Positions 42,815 through 52,878 of a DNA stretch of 64,000 nucleotides are shown here, in pieces. How positions within the stretch are numbered: position 1 is the first letter of the stretch; every line of letters begins with the position of its first letter. The stretch covers positions 744,001 to 808,000 of the forward strand of contig NZ_CP128360.1 of assembly GCF_030345095.1 (NCBI RefSeq), given 5' to 3'. Below the pieces are notes generated by a model, which was not told where the DNA came from, made no database searches, and saw only the letters and a program-made list of their open reading frames with translations. Source of the stretch: Solwaraspora sp. WMMA2056. GTDB taxonomy: Bacteria > Actinomycetota > Actinomycetes > Mycobacteriales > Micromonosporaceae. Position numbers and translations under genes: made by a program.

Positions 42815-45598
42815 TCAGCTCTTGTCAGTCGACTTGCCGTCGGCCGCCGGCTCGTCGGCAACAGGCTCGTCGGCGGACGGCTCCACCGGCTCGTCCACGG
42901 CGACGCTGGTCGGCTCAGGATCGGCCGACTCAGCAACAGGCTCGCTGGCGGCGTCAGCCGCGGCATCCGTCGTCGCCGCCGATTCGGTGACCGCGTCGTC
43001 CGCCGGCTCGTCGTCCGCCGGCTCGTCGTCCACCGGCACCGTATCGTCCGCCACTGCCGCGTCCGCCGGTGCGACCTCGGCCGGCTCCGGGTCGACATCG
43101 GTGGTCGCCGCAGCGGCGCCGGTCGTCTCGACCGGACTGTCCACCGCGACCGCCGTACCGTCCAGCGGGTTCGACGCGTCCGGATCCTGCGGGTCGGCGG
43201 GCAGGTTGTTGCCGGGGCCGACCCCACTGAACAGGGCCGGCAGTGTGCCGGTGTAGGCGGCACGCAGCTCGTCCAGGCCGACGGTGAACTGGTCGCGTAC
43301 CTCCAGCAGCCGGGCACCCGGATCGGTGACCCCGATCATCGTCCACGGCAGACCGTGCTCGACGCAGAGCGCGGCGAAGGCCTTTTCGTGGCCGCGCGGC
43401 ACCGCCACCATGGCCCGTCCCGCCGACTCGCTGAACAGGAAGACGAACGGCATCGACCCGTCGGCGAACTCGGGCGGCAACGCGACCCGGGCACCGATGC
43501 CCCGCCGCAGGCAGGCCTCGACCAGTGCCTGGGCCAGCCCACCGTCGGAAAGGTCGTGCGCCGAGGTGATGTGGCCGACCCGGGCGGCCTCGGCGAGCAC
43601 CGTACCGAGGGCCTGCTCACGGGCCAGGTCGACCTTCGGCGGCGTACCGCCGAGGTGCTGGTGGGTCACCCAGGCCCATTCCGAGCCGGACAGCTCCAGG
43701 TTGGTCTCACCGAGCAGCATGATCAGGTCGCCGTCGGCGTGCGACGGCGGCACGAAGCCCATCGGCACCCGCTGTGCCACGTCGTCGAGCACACCGAGCA
43801 CACCGACCACCGGGGTCGGGTGGATCGCGGCCGCGCCGGTCTGGTTGTAGAAACTGACGTTGCCGCCGGTGACCGGGATGCCCAGCTCGGCGCAGCCGTC
43901 GGCGAGCCCGCGCACCGCCTCGGCGAACTGCCACATGACGGTCGGGTCCTCCGGCGAACCGAAGTTGAGGCAGTTGGTCACCGCCACCGGCCGGGCACCG
44001 GTCACGGCCACGTTGCGGTACGACTCGGCCAGCGCCAGTTTCGCCCCGTGGTACGGATCGAGCCGGGCGTACCGGCCGTTGCCGTCGACCGACAGGGCCA
44101 CGCCGAGGCCGGTGGCGTCGTCGATCCGGACGACCCCGGCGTCCTCGGGCTGGGCGAGCACGGTGTTGCCCAGGACGTACCGGTCGTACTGTTCGGTCAC
44201 CCAGGTGCGGTCGCACAGGTTCGGCGACGAGATCATCCGTAGCAGGGTCTCCCGCAGTTCGTCCGGCGTGCCGGGGCGCGGCAGGGTCTCCGCCCGGTCG
44301 GCCTGCAACAGGATCAGGTCCGCCGGCTCACGCATCGGTCGGGCGTAGACCGGCCCGTCGTCGGCGAGCGAGCCCGGCGGTACGTCGACCACGACGTGGT
44401 CGCGCCAGGTGATCGTCAGCCGGCCCGGTTGGCCGTCCGGCTCGGGCGGGGTGACCTCACCGATGGCCGTGGCGATGACGCCCCACTTGTCGGCGATCGC
44501 GAGCACCGCGTCGAGCTTGGCCGGCTCGACGATCAGCAGCATCCGCTCCTGCGACTCGCTGGCCAGGATCTCGTGCGGCTCCATCGACGGCTCGCGCAGC
44601 GGCACCCGCTCCAGCCAGACCCGCATGCCGGTGCCGGCGGCCGCTGCGGTCTCGGTGAGCGCACAGGTCAGGCCGGCACCCCCGAGGTCCTGGATGCCGA
44701 CGACCAGACCGGCGTCGTACAGCTCCAGGCACGACTCGATCAGCAGCTTCTCCATGAACGGGTCGCCGACCTGCACCGACGGGCGACGCTGCTGGCTGGC
44801 GTCGTCGAAGGTGGCGCTGGCCAGCACCGACACGCCGCCGATGCCGTCCCGGCCGGTCTTGGCGCCCATCAGCACCACGACGTTGCCCGCGCCGGCGGCG
44901 GCCTTGTTCTGCAGCCGGTCCACCGGCAGTACGCCGAGACAGAGCGCGTTGACCAGCGGGTTGCCCTGGTAGCAGGGGTCGAAGACGACCTCGCCGCCGA
45001 TGTTGGGCAGGCCGAGGCAGTTGCCGTAGCCGCCGACCCCGGCGACGACACCGGGCAGCACCCGGGCGGTGTCGGGGTGGTCGGCGGCGCCGAACCGCAG
45101 CGGGTCCATCACGGCGACCGGGCGGGCACCCATGGCCAGGATGTCCCGGACGATGCCGCCGACGCCGGTCGCCGCGCCCTGGTACGGCTCGACGAAGCTG
45201 GGGTGGTTGTGCGACTCCACCTTGAAGGTGACCGCGAGGCTGTCGGAGACCCGGATCACGCCGGCGTTCTCGCCGATGCCGGCGAGCATCAGCTCACTCG
45301 GCGGTGCCTTCTCGCTGAACTGCCGCAGGTGCACCTTGCTCGACTTGTAGGAGCAGTGCTCGCTCCACATGATCGAGTACATGGCGAGCTCGGACTGGGT
45401 GGGCCGACGGCCGAGGATCTGGCGGATCCGCTCGTACTCGTCGTCGCGGAGCCCGAGTTCGGTGTACGGCTGCAGCTCACCGGGGGTGTCGGTGGCGCGG
45501 GCCACGGTGTCCGGCCCACCCGCGTACGGGTCCACCGCGACGGCGACGTCGGACTGCGCCGGCCCGGCGGCGGCCGCCGCCTCCGACTGCGTGGTCAT
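42815..45598 (-). CDS. purL: Phosphoribosylformylglycinamidine synthase, large subunit
   Basis: A 927-residue PurL of the small actinobacterial/Bacillus type. Motifs are [10 protein letters not shown] (about 79-88), [34 protein letters not shown] and [12 protein letters not shown]. It needs PurQ (glutaminase) and PurS. The typical enzyme ends close to TLPALF (about residue 785). Here about 140 extra residues follow, rich in Ala, Asp, Glu, Pro, Thr and Val with repeats such as [11 protein letters not shown]; this tail is strongly acidic and disordered. The start overlaps the purQ stop by 4 bases, so purS-purQ-purL form one operon. Confidence 0.95.
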   Translation of the reverse strand: MTTQSEAAAAAGPAQSDVAVAVDPYAGGPDTVARATDTPGELQPYTELGLRDDEYERIRQILGRRPTQSELAMYSIMWSEHCSYKSSKVHLRQFSEKAPPSELMLAGIGENAGVIRVSDSLAVTFKVESHNHPSFVEPYQGAATGVGGIVRDILAMGARPVAVMDPLRFGAADHPDTARVLPGVVAGVGGYGNCLGLPNIGGEVVFDPCYQGNPLVNALCLGVLPVDRLQNKAAAGAGNVVVLMGAKTGRDGIGGVSVLASATFDDASQQRRPSVQVGDPFMEKLLIESCLELYDAGLVVGIQDLGGAGLTCALTETAAAAGTGMRVWLERVPLREPSMEPHEILASESQERMLLIVEPAKLDAVLAIADKWGVIATAIGEVTPPEPDGQPGRLTITWRDHVVVDVPPGSLADDGPVYARPMREPADLILLQADRAETLPRPGTPDELRETLLRMISSPNLCDRTWVTEQYDRYVLGNTVLAQPEDAGVVRIDDATGLGVALSVDGNGRYARLDPYHGAKLALAESYRNVAVTGARPVAVTNCLNFGSPEDPTVMWQFAEAVRGLADGCAELGIPVTGGNVSFYNQTGAAAIHPTPVVGVLGVLDDVAQRVPMGFVPPSHADGDLIMLLGETNLELSGSEWAWVTHQHLGGTPPKVDLAREQALGTVLAEAARVGHITSAHDLSDGGLAQALVEACLRRGIGARVALPPEFADGSMPFVFLFSESAGRAMVAVPRGHEKAFAALCVEHGLPWTMIGVTDPGARLLEVRDQFTVGLDELRAAYTGTLPALFSGVGPGNNLPADPQDPDASNPLDGTAVAVDSPVETTGAAAATTDVDPEPAEVAPADAAVADDTVPVDDEPADDEPADDAVTESAATTDAAADAASEPVAESADPEPTSVAVDEPVEPSADEPVADEPAADGKSTDKS

Positions 45599-46278
45599 GC
45601 CGGCACTCCCACGAGGTGCTTGAGGATGGAGGTGAAGAAGCCGAGTCCGTCCCGGGACGGGCCGGTCAGGTCCTCGACGGCGTGTTCGGGGTGTGGCATC
45701 AGGCCGACGACGTTGCCGGCGGCGTTGGTGACGCCGGCGATGTCGCGCAACGAGCCGTTGGGGTTCCCACCGACGTAGCGGGCCACGATCCGGCCGCTAC
45801 TCTCCAACTCGTCCAGGGTCCGTTCGTCGGCGACGTAGCAGCCTTCCCCGCTCTTGAGCGGGATCAGCACCTCCTGCTTGGGCGAGAAGGCGTTGGTGAA
45901 TGCGGTGCCGGCGGTTTCGATCCGCAGCAACTGGTCCCGGTTGCGGAAATGCAGGTGCTGGTTTCGGGTGAGCGCTCCGGGCAGCAGATGCGCCTCGCAC
46001 AGGATCTGGAAGCCGTTGCAGATGCCGAGCACCGGCAACCCGTCGGCGGCGGCCGCGACGATGGATTCCATTACCGGAGCGAACCGGGCGATCGCACCGC
46101 AGCGCAGGTAGTCGCCGTACGAGAAGCCACCGGGCAGCACGACCGCCGAGACTCCGTGCAGGTCGGCGTCGCCGTGCCAGAGCAGGACCGGTTCGCCACC
46201 GGCGATGCGCACCGCGCGGGCGGCGTCACCGTCGTCGAGTGAACCGGGGAAGGTGACCACCCCGATGCGGGCAGTCAT
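45595..46278 (-). CDS. purQ: Phosphoribosylformylglycinamidine synthase, glutaminase subunit
   Basis: A 227-residue class I glutamine amidotransferase. The nucleophile cysteine lies in [10 protein letters not shown], and the His-Glu pair in [27 protein letters not shown] is the other family motif. It hydrolyses glutamine and passes ammonia to PurL. The start ATG 46278 overlaps the purS stop by 4 bases, and its own stop overlaps the purL start likewise. Confidence 0.96.
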   Translation of the reverse strand: MTARIGVVTFPGSLDDGDAARAVRIAGGEPVLLWHGDADLHGVSAVVLPGGFSYGDYLRCGAIARFAPVMESIVAAAADGLPVLGICNGFQILCEAHLLPGALTRNQHLHFRNRDQLLRIETAGTAFTNAFSPKQEVLIPLKSGEGCYVADERTLDELESSGRIVARYVGGNPNGSLRDIAGVTNAAGNVVGLMPHPEHAVEDLTGPSRDGLGFFTSILKHLVGVPA

Positions 46279-46538
46279 GACTGCTCACCAGATTCGTCGG
46301 CCGGCTCGGCCAGGCGGACGACGTAGTCCTCGATGACCGGGTTGGCGAGCAGTTTGTCCGCGATCTCGCGAGCCCGATCCACGTCGGGTTCGCCCGCGAA
46401 CTCGATCTCGATCCGCCGACCGATCCGCACCGACGAGACGTCGCTGACACCGAGCCTCGGCAGCGCGTTGGCGACCGCCTGGCCCTGAGGATCGAGAATT
46501 TCCGGCTTGAGCATGACGTCGACGACGACGCGAGCCAC
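46275..46538 (-). CDS. purS: Phosphoribosylformylglycinamidine synthase subunit PurS
   Basis: An 87-residue Pur[36 protein letters not shown] and [13 protein letters not shown] are characteristic. It bridges PurL and PurQ. The start is GTG 46538 with GGAG 6-7 bases upstream; it is the first gene of the operon. Confidence 0.95.
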   Translation of the reverse strand: MARVVVDVMLKPEILDPQGQAVANALPRLGVSDVSSVRIGRRIEIEFAGEPDVDRAREIADKLLANPVIEDYVVRLAEPADESGEQS

Positions 46539-47010
46539 GTGGCACTCCTGACCGTGTACGCGTTGGGGTGCCGGCCACGAACGGGCCGCGCACCGGTCAG
46601 CCTACCTGGTGATGCCAGGTGCGACGCACCGGCGGTCGGCACGTCGAATCGGTGATCGGGCCACAAATCAGCCACGAACCGATAACGGGGACAGTTTTCG
46701 CCGGTCCGGTCCCGGGCCGGTCCCCGACCTGATCCGGGGCGACGCCACGGGCGGGACACCGTCACGGGCGGGCGGTGGGCCGCGTACCGCTGATCGGTGC
46801 CGGACCGGCGCGGACATCACCGCATCGTATGACCTCGATTTGATTCTTGTAGATGACTCCGGCAGGACCTACCGTCAATCGTCAAACGCCCGACGACCCC
46901 CATCGGACGTCAGCTGTAACACCCCGCCGACCGGACACCCGTCCGGCGGCGGCGGCTCACCCGGCCCGCAACCCCCGCGGCCGGTCGCCCCTGGGAAGGA
47001 GCACACCCCC
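46539..47010. other. Intergenic region between purS and protease gene
   Basis: These 472 bases separate two divergent genes and should hold both promoters. Bases 46820-46870 are relatively AT-rich (around GATTTGATTCTTGTAGATG) and precede the protease gene. I see no clear operator, riboswitch or gene. Long frames through here have no coding-like bias. Confidence 0.5.
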
Positions 47011-47688
47011 ATGCGTATCCGCCTGGCCGTGGCAGCAGTCGCCACCACCCTGATCAGTCTGGTCGCCGCACCCCCCACCGCCGCCTCCGCCGCGCCGGAG
47101 GAGATCATTGGTGGCAGCACCGTGTCGTCGGCCCCCTGGGCCGCAGCGGTGTTCAGCAACGGTTCGTTCACCTGTTCCGGCACGATCATCGCGCCCAACT
47201 GGGTGCTCACCGCCGAGCACTGCGTCGGCGGGTCGATGTCGGTACGGGTCGGCAGCGTCTACCGCTCCTCCGGCGGGGTCACCCGTACGGTCAGCGCCAC
47301 CTACGGCCGCTACGACCTGGCCCTGCTCCGCCTCTCCAGCTCGGTCAGCACCACCTACGTGACGCTGTCCAGCAGCTACCCGCCGGTCGGCTCGACGAAC
47401 ACCATCTACGGCTGGGGCATGACCTGCTACAGCGGCTGCTCCGCCTCGACCCAGCTGAAGATGGCCTCGGTCCAGGTGACCAGCACCAACGTTACCGACG
47501 CGTACGGCGGTCGGGCGATCCGCAGCACGCGGATCAACGGCAACGCGTGGCGGGGCGACTCGGGCGGCCCGCAGTTCTACAACGGCCAGCAGGTCGGTGT
47601 CGCCTCCACCGCCAACGGCGTCAACATCCAGAACTACGGCAGCGTGGCGTACAACCGGGCCTGGATCCAGTCGGTCGCCGGCGTCTGA
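47011..47688 (+). CDS. Secreted trypsin-like serine protease
   Basis: A 225-residue S1-family protease with a signal peptide (residues 1-28, ending AASA). EEIIGGSTV suggests a mature N-terminus at IIGG, possibly without a long propeptide. The catalytic triad is H70 (TAEHC), D102 (RYDLALL) and S184 (GDSGGP). Cysteines near both H70 and 139/143 fit disulphides. Start ATG 47011, with GGAAGGA 9 bases upstream. A hairpin follows. The neighbours are unrelated. Confidence 0.93.
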   Translation: MRIRLAVAAVATTLISLVAAPPTAASAAPEEIIGGSTVSSAPWAAAVFSNGSFTCSGTIIAPNWVLTAEHCVGGSMSVRVGSVYRSSGGVTRTVSATYGRYDLALLRLSSSVSTTYVTLSSSYPPVGSTNTIYGWGMTCYSGCSASTQLKMASVQVTSTNVTDAYGGRAIRSTRINGNAWRGDSGGPQFYNGQQVGVASTANGVNIQNYGSVAYNRAWIQSVAGV

Positions 47689-47720
47689 CGCGCGTACTTT
47701 TCCGCAGTCCGGGCAGTAAC

Positions 47721-47758
47721 CGGCGCGGACTCCGGGTTGGGACCCGGAGTCCGCGCCG
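47721..47758. terminator. Terminator after the serine protease gene
   Basis: A 17-bp perfect stem, 47721-47737 with 47742-47758 (CGGCGCGGACTCCGGGT), with a 4-base loop TGGG, 33 bases after the protease stop. Confidence 0.8.
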
Positions 47759-47831
47759 CGCCGTTTCGCGTCATCCGCGAGCCGGAGCAAAGCCCAGGTG
47801 GGCCGAGACCGGGGCCCATAGCATCGTCGTC

Positions 47832-48245
47832 GTGCTGGTCGTGACGACGAATGACCTTCCCGGCTACGAGATCAGGTGTGTCCTGGGTGAGGTGGTCACC
47901 TCGGTGGTCCGCTCCATCAACCCGTTCAAAGAAGGTGTCAAGGCGCTGCGCGGCGGCAAGTCCGACCCCGAGGGCCCGGCGAACCTCACCAAGTGGCGTA
48001 CCGAGATGATCGGCAAACTGGGCGAGGCGGCCAGGAAGAAGGGTGCCAACGCGGTCATCGGGATGCGGTTCGACACCCGGCAGATCGGCAGCACCCACAT
48101 GGAGCTGTGCGCCTACGGCACTGCCGCGGTGGTGCTGCAGTTGCGCCCCGACGCCGGGGACGACTCGAAACAGGCCAAGATCGTGGCCAGCCATGGCGAC
48201 AGCAGCGCCGGCAACGAGACCGGCGGCTCGGCCGGCAACAAGTAG
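47832..48245 (+). CDS. YbjQ/UPF0145-family protein
   Basis: A 137-residue protein. VVTTNDLPGYEIRCVLGEVV at the start, KKGANAVIGMRFDT in the middle and ELCAYGTAAVV near the end are typical of the YbjQ (heavy-metal-binding domain) family, which forms pentamers. The tail (about 115-137) is Ser/Gly-rich. GTG 47832 is likely; GTG 47841 is an alternative. Biological role unclear. Confidence 0.82.
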   Translation: MLVVTTNDLPGYEIRCVLGEVVTSVVRSINPFKEGVKALRGGKSDPEGPANLTKWRTEMIGKLGEAARKKGANAVIGMRFDTRQIGSTHMELCAYGTAAVVLQLRPDAGDDSKQAKIVASHGDSSAGNETGGSAGNK

Positions 48246-48255
48246 CGCCCCCCGG

Positions 48256-49689
48256 TCAGAGGATCGGGGCGGGCTGGTAGTCGGCGGCGTGCGGGTGCGC
48301 GGCGACCACCTCGGCCACCCGGTCGGCCACCGCCTGCACCTGAGCCGCCGCCGCGCCGACGAAACCCGCCCGGTCGGCGACCACGGCGGCGATCTCGTCC
48401 CGGCTCAGGCCGAGCCGCTCGTCGGCGGCCAGCCGGTCGAACAGGTCGTTGTCGGCCGCGCCCTTCTCCCGCATGGCCAACGCCACCCCGACCGCGTGCT
48501 CCTTGATCACCTCGTGGGCGACCTCCCGGCCGACGCCGGCCCGGACCGCCGCGACCAGGATCCGGGTGGTCGCCAGGAACGGCAGGTAGCGGTCGAGTTC
48601 GCGGGCGACGACCGCCGGGTAGGCGCCGAACTCGTCGAGCACGGTGAGGAACGTCTGGAACAGCCCGTCGGCGGCGAAGAAGGCATCGGGCAGGGCCACC
48701 CGGCGCACCACCGAGCAGGAGACGTCGCCTTCGTTCCACTGGTCGCCAGCCAGCTCACCGACCATCGACAGGTAGCCCCGGATGACGACGGCGAGCCCGT
48801 TGACCCGTTCGCTGGACCGGGTGTTCATCTTGTGCGGCATGGCGCTGGAACCGACCTGCCCGGGCCGGAAGCCCTCGGTGACCAGCTCCTGGCCGACCAT
48901 CAGCCGGATCGTGGTCGCCAGCGACGACGGCGCGGCGGCGACCTGGGCAAGCGAGGAGAGCACGTCGAGGTCCAGGGAGCGCGGGTAGACCTGCCCGACA
49001 CTGGCCAGCACCCGCCGGAAACCGAGATGCTCGGCGACCCGGCGCTCCAGTTCGGCCACCTTGGCGGCGTCGCCGTCGAACAGGTCCAGCTGGTCGGCGG
49101 CGGTGCCGACCGGGCCCTTGATGCCGCGCAGCGGGTAACGGTCGATCAGGTCGGTCAACCGCTCGTACGCGATCAGCAGCTCCTCAGCCGCCGAGGCGAA
49201 CCGCTTGCCCAAGGTGGTGGCCTGGGCGGCCACGTTGTGCGAACGCCCGGCGACGACCAGGTCGGTGTGCTCGACGGCGAGCCGGGCCAGCCGGGCCAGG
49301 GTGGCGACCACCCGGTCGCGGATCAGCTCCAGCGAGGCCCGGATCTGCAGCTGTTCGACGTTCTCGGTGAGGTCCCGGGAGGTCATCCCCTTGTGGATGT
49401 GCTCGTGGCCGGCGAGCGCGCTGAACTCCTCGATCCGGGCCTTGACGTCGTGCCGGGTGACCCGCTCACGCTCGGCGATCGCGGCCAGGTCGACCTGGTC
49501 GAGGACCCGCTCGTACGCCTCGACGACGCCATCGGGCACGGCGATGCCGAGATCACGCTGGGCCCGCAGGACGGCGAGCCAGAGTCGCCGCTCCAGCCGG
49601 ATCTTCTCCTCCGGTGACCAGAGGACGGCCAGGTCAGCGGAGGCGTACCGGGTGGCGAGCACGTTGGGGATCTGCGGGCGCGAGGTCAC
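48256..49689 (-). CDS. purB: Adenylosuccinate lyase
   Basis: A 477-residue member of the fumarase/aspartase superfamily. GSSAMPHKMNTRSSE (about 295-309) is the signature loop, HEHIHKGMTSRDL holds a catalytic histidine region, and AGRSHNVAAQATT the substrate-binding one. It removes fumarate from SAICAR and from adenylosuccinate. The start is GTG 49689 after GGGAGACTGCGG; an in-frame ATG-like start at 49758 is less likely. It stands alone, 10 bases from the converging YbjQ gene. Confidence 0.94.
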   Translation of the reverse strand: MTSRPQIPNVLATRYASADLAVLWSPEEKIRLERRLWLAVLRAQRDLGIAVPDGVVEAYERVLDQVDLAAIAERERVTRHDVKARIEEFSALAGHEHIHKGMTSRDLTENVEQLQIRASLELIRDRVVATLARLARLAVEHTDLVVAGRSHNVAAQATTLGKRFASAAEELLIAYERLTDLIDRYPLRGIKGPVGTAADQLDLFDGDAAKVAELERRVAEHLGFRRVLASVGQVYPRSLDLDVLSSLAQVAAAPSSLATTIRLMVGQELVTEGFRPGQVGSSAMPHKMNTRSSERVNGLAVVIRGYLSMVGELAGDQWNEGDVSCSVVRRVALPDAFFAADGLFQTFLTVLDEFGAYPAVVARELDRYLPFLATTRILVAAVRAGVGREVAHEVIKEHAVGVALAMREKGAADNDLFDRLAADERLGLSRDEIAAVVADRAGFVGAAAAQVQAVADRVAEVVAAHPHAADYQPAPIL

Positions 49690-49834
49690 GTACCGCAGTC
49701 TCCCACGGCCGCCAGGCTGGTCCGGACAGGCGGGTGGGTGGGTGAGTTTCGCCAGCAATTCCGTAACTGTCCGTATTTATCCTCGTTCTGCTTGACGGGC
49801 CGAACCCTTCCGCCCCGCTTCGAGACGAGGAACC

Positions 49835-50440
49835 GTGTTTACCCCGAGATATCGCAGGAAAGCCCTGCTGACCATCGCTGCCACCAGCGGCCTGCTGTCC
49901 ACTGTAGTAATTGCTGGACCGGTCGACGCCGTGCCCGGCGACGCCCACGCCGCCGACGTCCTCGGCGCACCGGAGCCGGCCGGCGCTCCCCGGATCGACT
50001 CGGTGAACCCGGGCGAGGGCTCTGCCGTCGGCGGTACGACGGCGACGGTCAGCGGCGCGAACTTCGTCCCCGGGCAGACCCGGGTGACGATCTGTGGGCG
50101 GACGATCGGCCCGGAGTCGGTGACGGTCGGCGGCGCGTTCAACGTACTGGCGCTCCCGACTCCGGCCTGCGACGCCGGAACGACGACGATCACCGTCAGC
50201 ACCCCGGCCGGCGCCTCCACGGCAATGGTGTTCCGGTACGTGGGCGAAGGCCCACTGGGCGACGGTCCACCGGACGACGGGCCGGCGGGCGCAGACCCAC
50301 CGCCAGCGGGTGACGGTGCCGGCGACGAGCTGCCGGTGACCGGCCGGGCGCCCGGCCCGCTGGTGGCGGCCGGCCTGCTGGCCGTCCTGGTCGGTGCCGC
50401 GTTGCGGCTGGCGGCGGGGTGGCGCGGCCAGCGGCAGTGA
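49835..50440 (+). CDS. LPxTG-anchored surface protein with one IPT/TIG domain
   Basis: A 201-residue exported protein. It has a signal peptide (KALLTIAATSGLLSTVVIAGPVDA), one IPT/TIG immunoglobulin-like domain (about 51-136, with SVNPGEGSAVGGTTATVSG), a Pro/Gly/Asp-rich spacer, and a sorting signal: LPVTG (166-170), hydrophobic span (PLVAAGLLAVLVGAALRLAAG) and basic end (RGQRQ). Sortase would link it to peptidoglycan. The binding partner is unknown. Start GTG 49835 with an upstream GAGACGAGGA region. Confidence 0.85.
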   Translation: MFTPRYRRKALLTIAATSGLLSTVVIAGPVDAVPGDAHAADVLGAPEPAGAPRIDSVNPGEGSAVGGTTATVSGANFVPGQTRVTICGRTIGPESVTVGGAFNVLALPTPACDAGTTTITVSTPAGASTAMVFRYVGEGPLGDGPPDDGPAGADPPPAGDGAGDELPVTGRAPGPLVAAGLLAVLVGAALRLAAGWRGQRQ

Positions 50441-50528
50441 CCGTACGGGCCGGGTCGGCCTCGATGAAGCTACTGGCGCGTAACCCTAGACTAGGCTAGG
50501 TCCGACGTCCCGTACTGGAGGGCACACG

Positions 50529-50981
50529 ATGTCTGATTTCGACCCGGCCACCTTCGCGTCCATCGATGCCAAGGAGTTCGCCAAGCTGGTGAAGACCACC
50601 CCGGACTCCAAGATCGCCGAGGTGATGCAGAGCGACCTGCGCGGCAAGGTCCTCGACGAGGTGTTCAACCGGATGCCCACGCTGTTCCGCCCGGAGAAGG
50701 CCGGCTCCACCAACGCCGTCATCCACTGGAACATCACCGGCCGACCGGATGGTGGCACCGACACGTACGAGATCGTCATCGCCGACGGCACCTGCGTGCT
50801 GTCGCCGACCCCGGCGCACGAGCCCCGGCTGAGCCTGACCCTCGGCGCGGTCGACCTTCTGAAGATCATCTCCGGCAGCGCCAACCCGATGATGATGTTC
50901 ATGACGGGCAAGTTGAAGGCAAAGGGTGACCTCGGGCTGGCCGCTCAGATCGCCAACCTTTTCGACATCCCCAAGGGCTGA
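50529..50981 (+). CDS. SCP2 sterol-binding domain protein
   Basis: A 150-residue protein made of one SCP2 domain (about 35-148). Conserved parts are AVIHWNITGRPDGG, DTYEIVIADGTC, LTLGAVDLLKIISGSANPMMMFMTGKLKAKGDL. It would bind a lipid or acyl-CoA. The start ATG 50529 follows TGGAGGGCAC. The next gene is an acyl-CoA/AMP ligase on the same strand, which fits lipid metabolism. Confidence 0.9.
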   Translation: MSDFDPATFASIDAKEFAKLVKTTPDSKIAEVMQSDLRGKVLDEVFNRMPTLFRPEKAGSTNAVIHWNITGRPDGGTDTYEIVIADGTCVLSPTPAHEPRLSLTLGAVDLLKIISGSANPMMMFMTGKLKAKGDLGLAAQIANLFDIPKG

Positions 50982-51131
50982 CCAGGTCGAATTCCCCAGA
51001 GCCGACCCACCCGGCTCAGCTGCGGACCGATCCGCAACCGGCTCCGGTACGTGTTCCCTGTCAGGCGGGGCTTCGCCCACCGGCGCGGCCGCCCACCCGC
51101 CGGACCGGTCTCGCCGCAGCTGGGGGTGCCA

Positions 51132-52709
51132 GTGGACCTGCCGTTCGTTCTCACCACGCTGACCCGGCGGGGCCTGCTCACGCCCGGGTCGCCGGGCCGG
51201 ACCATCGCACAGCTCGCCGCGCTTCGCCGGTGGGGGTTCACCCTCGCCGGCGAGGCGCGTCAGGCCGCCGCCCGCGACCCGGACCGGGTCGCGCTGATCG
51301 ACGACGCCGACCGGCAGTTGACCTACCGGGAACTGCTGGCCCGTGCCGAACGGCTCGCCACCGCGTTACGGGCCACCCTCGGCGTGACCGCAGGCGACCG
51401 GATCGGACTGCTCTGCCGCAACCACCCCGACCTGGTGGTCGCGATGGTCGCCGCCGGGCTGCTCGGCGCGGACACCGTACTGCTGCACACCGGGCTGGCC
51501 GGGCCGCAGCTCGCCGCGGTCGCCGACGAACAGCGGCTGCGGGTGCTGCTGCACGACCGTGAGTTCGGTGAGCAGGCCCTCGCGGTCGGCCCCGACGTGG
51601 CCAGGGTCGACGAGTCGCGCCTCGCCGCACTCCTGAGCACCGCACCCGACGACGCCCGCATCGGGCCGCCCGACCGCGACGGGCGCACCATCGTGCTCAC
51701 CTCCGGCACCACCGGCACCCCGAAGGGTGCCCGGCGACGTACGCCGGCCAGCTTCGGGCCGCTCGCCGCCATCATCGACCGGATTCCGCTGCGGGCCCGC
51801 GACCGGATCATGATCGCCGCCCCGGTCTTCCACACCTGGGGGTACGCCGCTCTGCAGATCGCCGTCGCGTTGCGGGCGACCATCGTGCTGCACCGGCGCT
51901 TCGACCCGGCCGCCACGCTTGCCGCCGTCGACCGGCACGGCTGCACGGCACTGTTCGCCGTACCGGTGATGTTGCAGCGGCTGCTGCACGACGTACCGGC
52001 TCCGGACCGGCCGACCGGGCTGCAGGTGGTCGCGGTCAGCGGTTCCGCGCTCAGCGGCGGAATCGCCACCCGGTTCATGGACCGCTACGGCGACGTCCTC
52101 TACAACCTGTACGGGTCCACCGAGGTCTCGTGGGCCGCCATCGCCAACCCGGCCGACCTGCGGCGGGCGCCCAACACGGCCGGCCGGCCGCCACGCGGCA
52201 CCCGGCTGGCCGTGCTCGGTGCGTCGGGCGAACCCGTGCCCGCCGGCCAGGTCGGGCAGATCTACGTCGGCAACGAGCTGATGTTCGAGGGGTACACCGG
52301 CGAGGGCACCGCCGCCGACCACCGGCACGGCCTGCTCGGCACCGGTGACCTCGGCCACGTCGACACCGACGGGCTGCTCTTCGTCGGTGGTCGGGCCGAC
52401 GACATGATCGTCTCCGGCGGGGAGAACGTCTTCCCGTCCGACGTCGCGGACCTGCTGGCCCAGCTGCCGCAGGTCCGGGAGGCGGCGGTGACCGGGCTGC
52501 CCGACCCGCAGTACGGCCACCTGCTCGCCGCCTACCTGGTGCTGCACCCGGGTGAGACCCTCGACCCGGAGGCCGTCCAGGAGTACGTCCGGCGCTACCG
52601 GGCCCGGTACGCCGTCCCCCGGTACGTGATGTTCCTGCCTGCGCTGCCGCGCAACGCCAGCGGCAAGGTGGTGACCCGCGATCTGCCCCGCCCCCGCACC
52701 CCCGACTGA
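51132..52709 (+). CDS. AMP-dependent acyl-CoA synthetase/ligase
   Basis: A 525-residue adenylate-forming enzyme. IVLTSGTTGTPKGARR (about 185-200) is the P-loop-like A3 motif, NLYGSTEVSW is A5, LGTGDLGHVD is A7 and NASGKVVTRDL, with the catalytic lysine, is A10. It activates a carboxylic acid to acyl-AMP and then normally to acyl-CoA. The start is GTG 51132 or 51126; a longer frame to 51051 looks non-coding. The substrate cannot be read. Downstream is a copy of the palindromic intergenic element. Confidence 0.9.
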   Translation: MDLPFVLTTLTRRGLLTPGSPGRTIAQLAALRRWGFTLAGEARQAAARDPDRVALIDDADRQLTYRELLARAERLATALRATLGVTAGDRIGLLCRNHPDLVVAMVAAGLLGADTVLLHTGLAGPQLAAVADEQRLRVLLHDREFGEQALAVGPDVARVDESRLAALLSTAPDDARIGPPDRDGRTIVLTSGTTGTPKGARRRTPASFGPLAAIIDRIPLRARDRIMIAAPVFHTWGYAALQIAVALRATIVLHRRFDPAATLAAVDRHGCTALFAVPVMLQRLLHDVPAPDRPTGLQVVAVSGSALSGGIATRFMDRYGDVLYNLYGSTEVSWAAIANPADLRRAPNTAGRPPRGTRLAVLGASGEPVPAGQVGQIYVGNELMFEGYTGEGTAADHRHGLLGTGDLGHVDTDGLLFVGGRADDMIVSGGENVFPSDVADLLAQLPQVREAAVTGLPDPQYGHLLAAYLVLHPGETLDPEAVQEYVRRYRARYAVPRYVMFLPALPRNASGKVVTRDLPRPRTPD

Positions 52710-52724
52710 CCGGCGCTGCCGGCG

Positions 52725-52784
52725 GACCGGTACTGCCGCAGAGCGGTATTCCTGTGAGGAATAATTATTCCACACAGGAATATC
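52725..52784. repeat. Palindromic intergenic element, copy 2
   Basis: Same 60-bp element as at 35076-35135. Here the core is a near-perfect 36-bp palindrome (about 52748-52783), TATTCCTGTGAGGAATAA followed by TTATTCCACACAGGAATA, with 17 of 18 pairs matching. It lies between the converging acyl-CoA ligase and DUF2795 genes, 15 bases past the ligase stop. Confidence 0.78.
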
Positions 52785-52878
52785 GGTGGGACCGACATGT
52801 CCTCTGCGGGACCCATCACTGACGGTGGCATCGCCGCCCGGTCGAGAAAGCCGACCCGGCCGCTGGGCCCGCCGGGCC

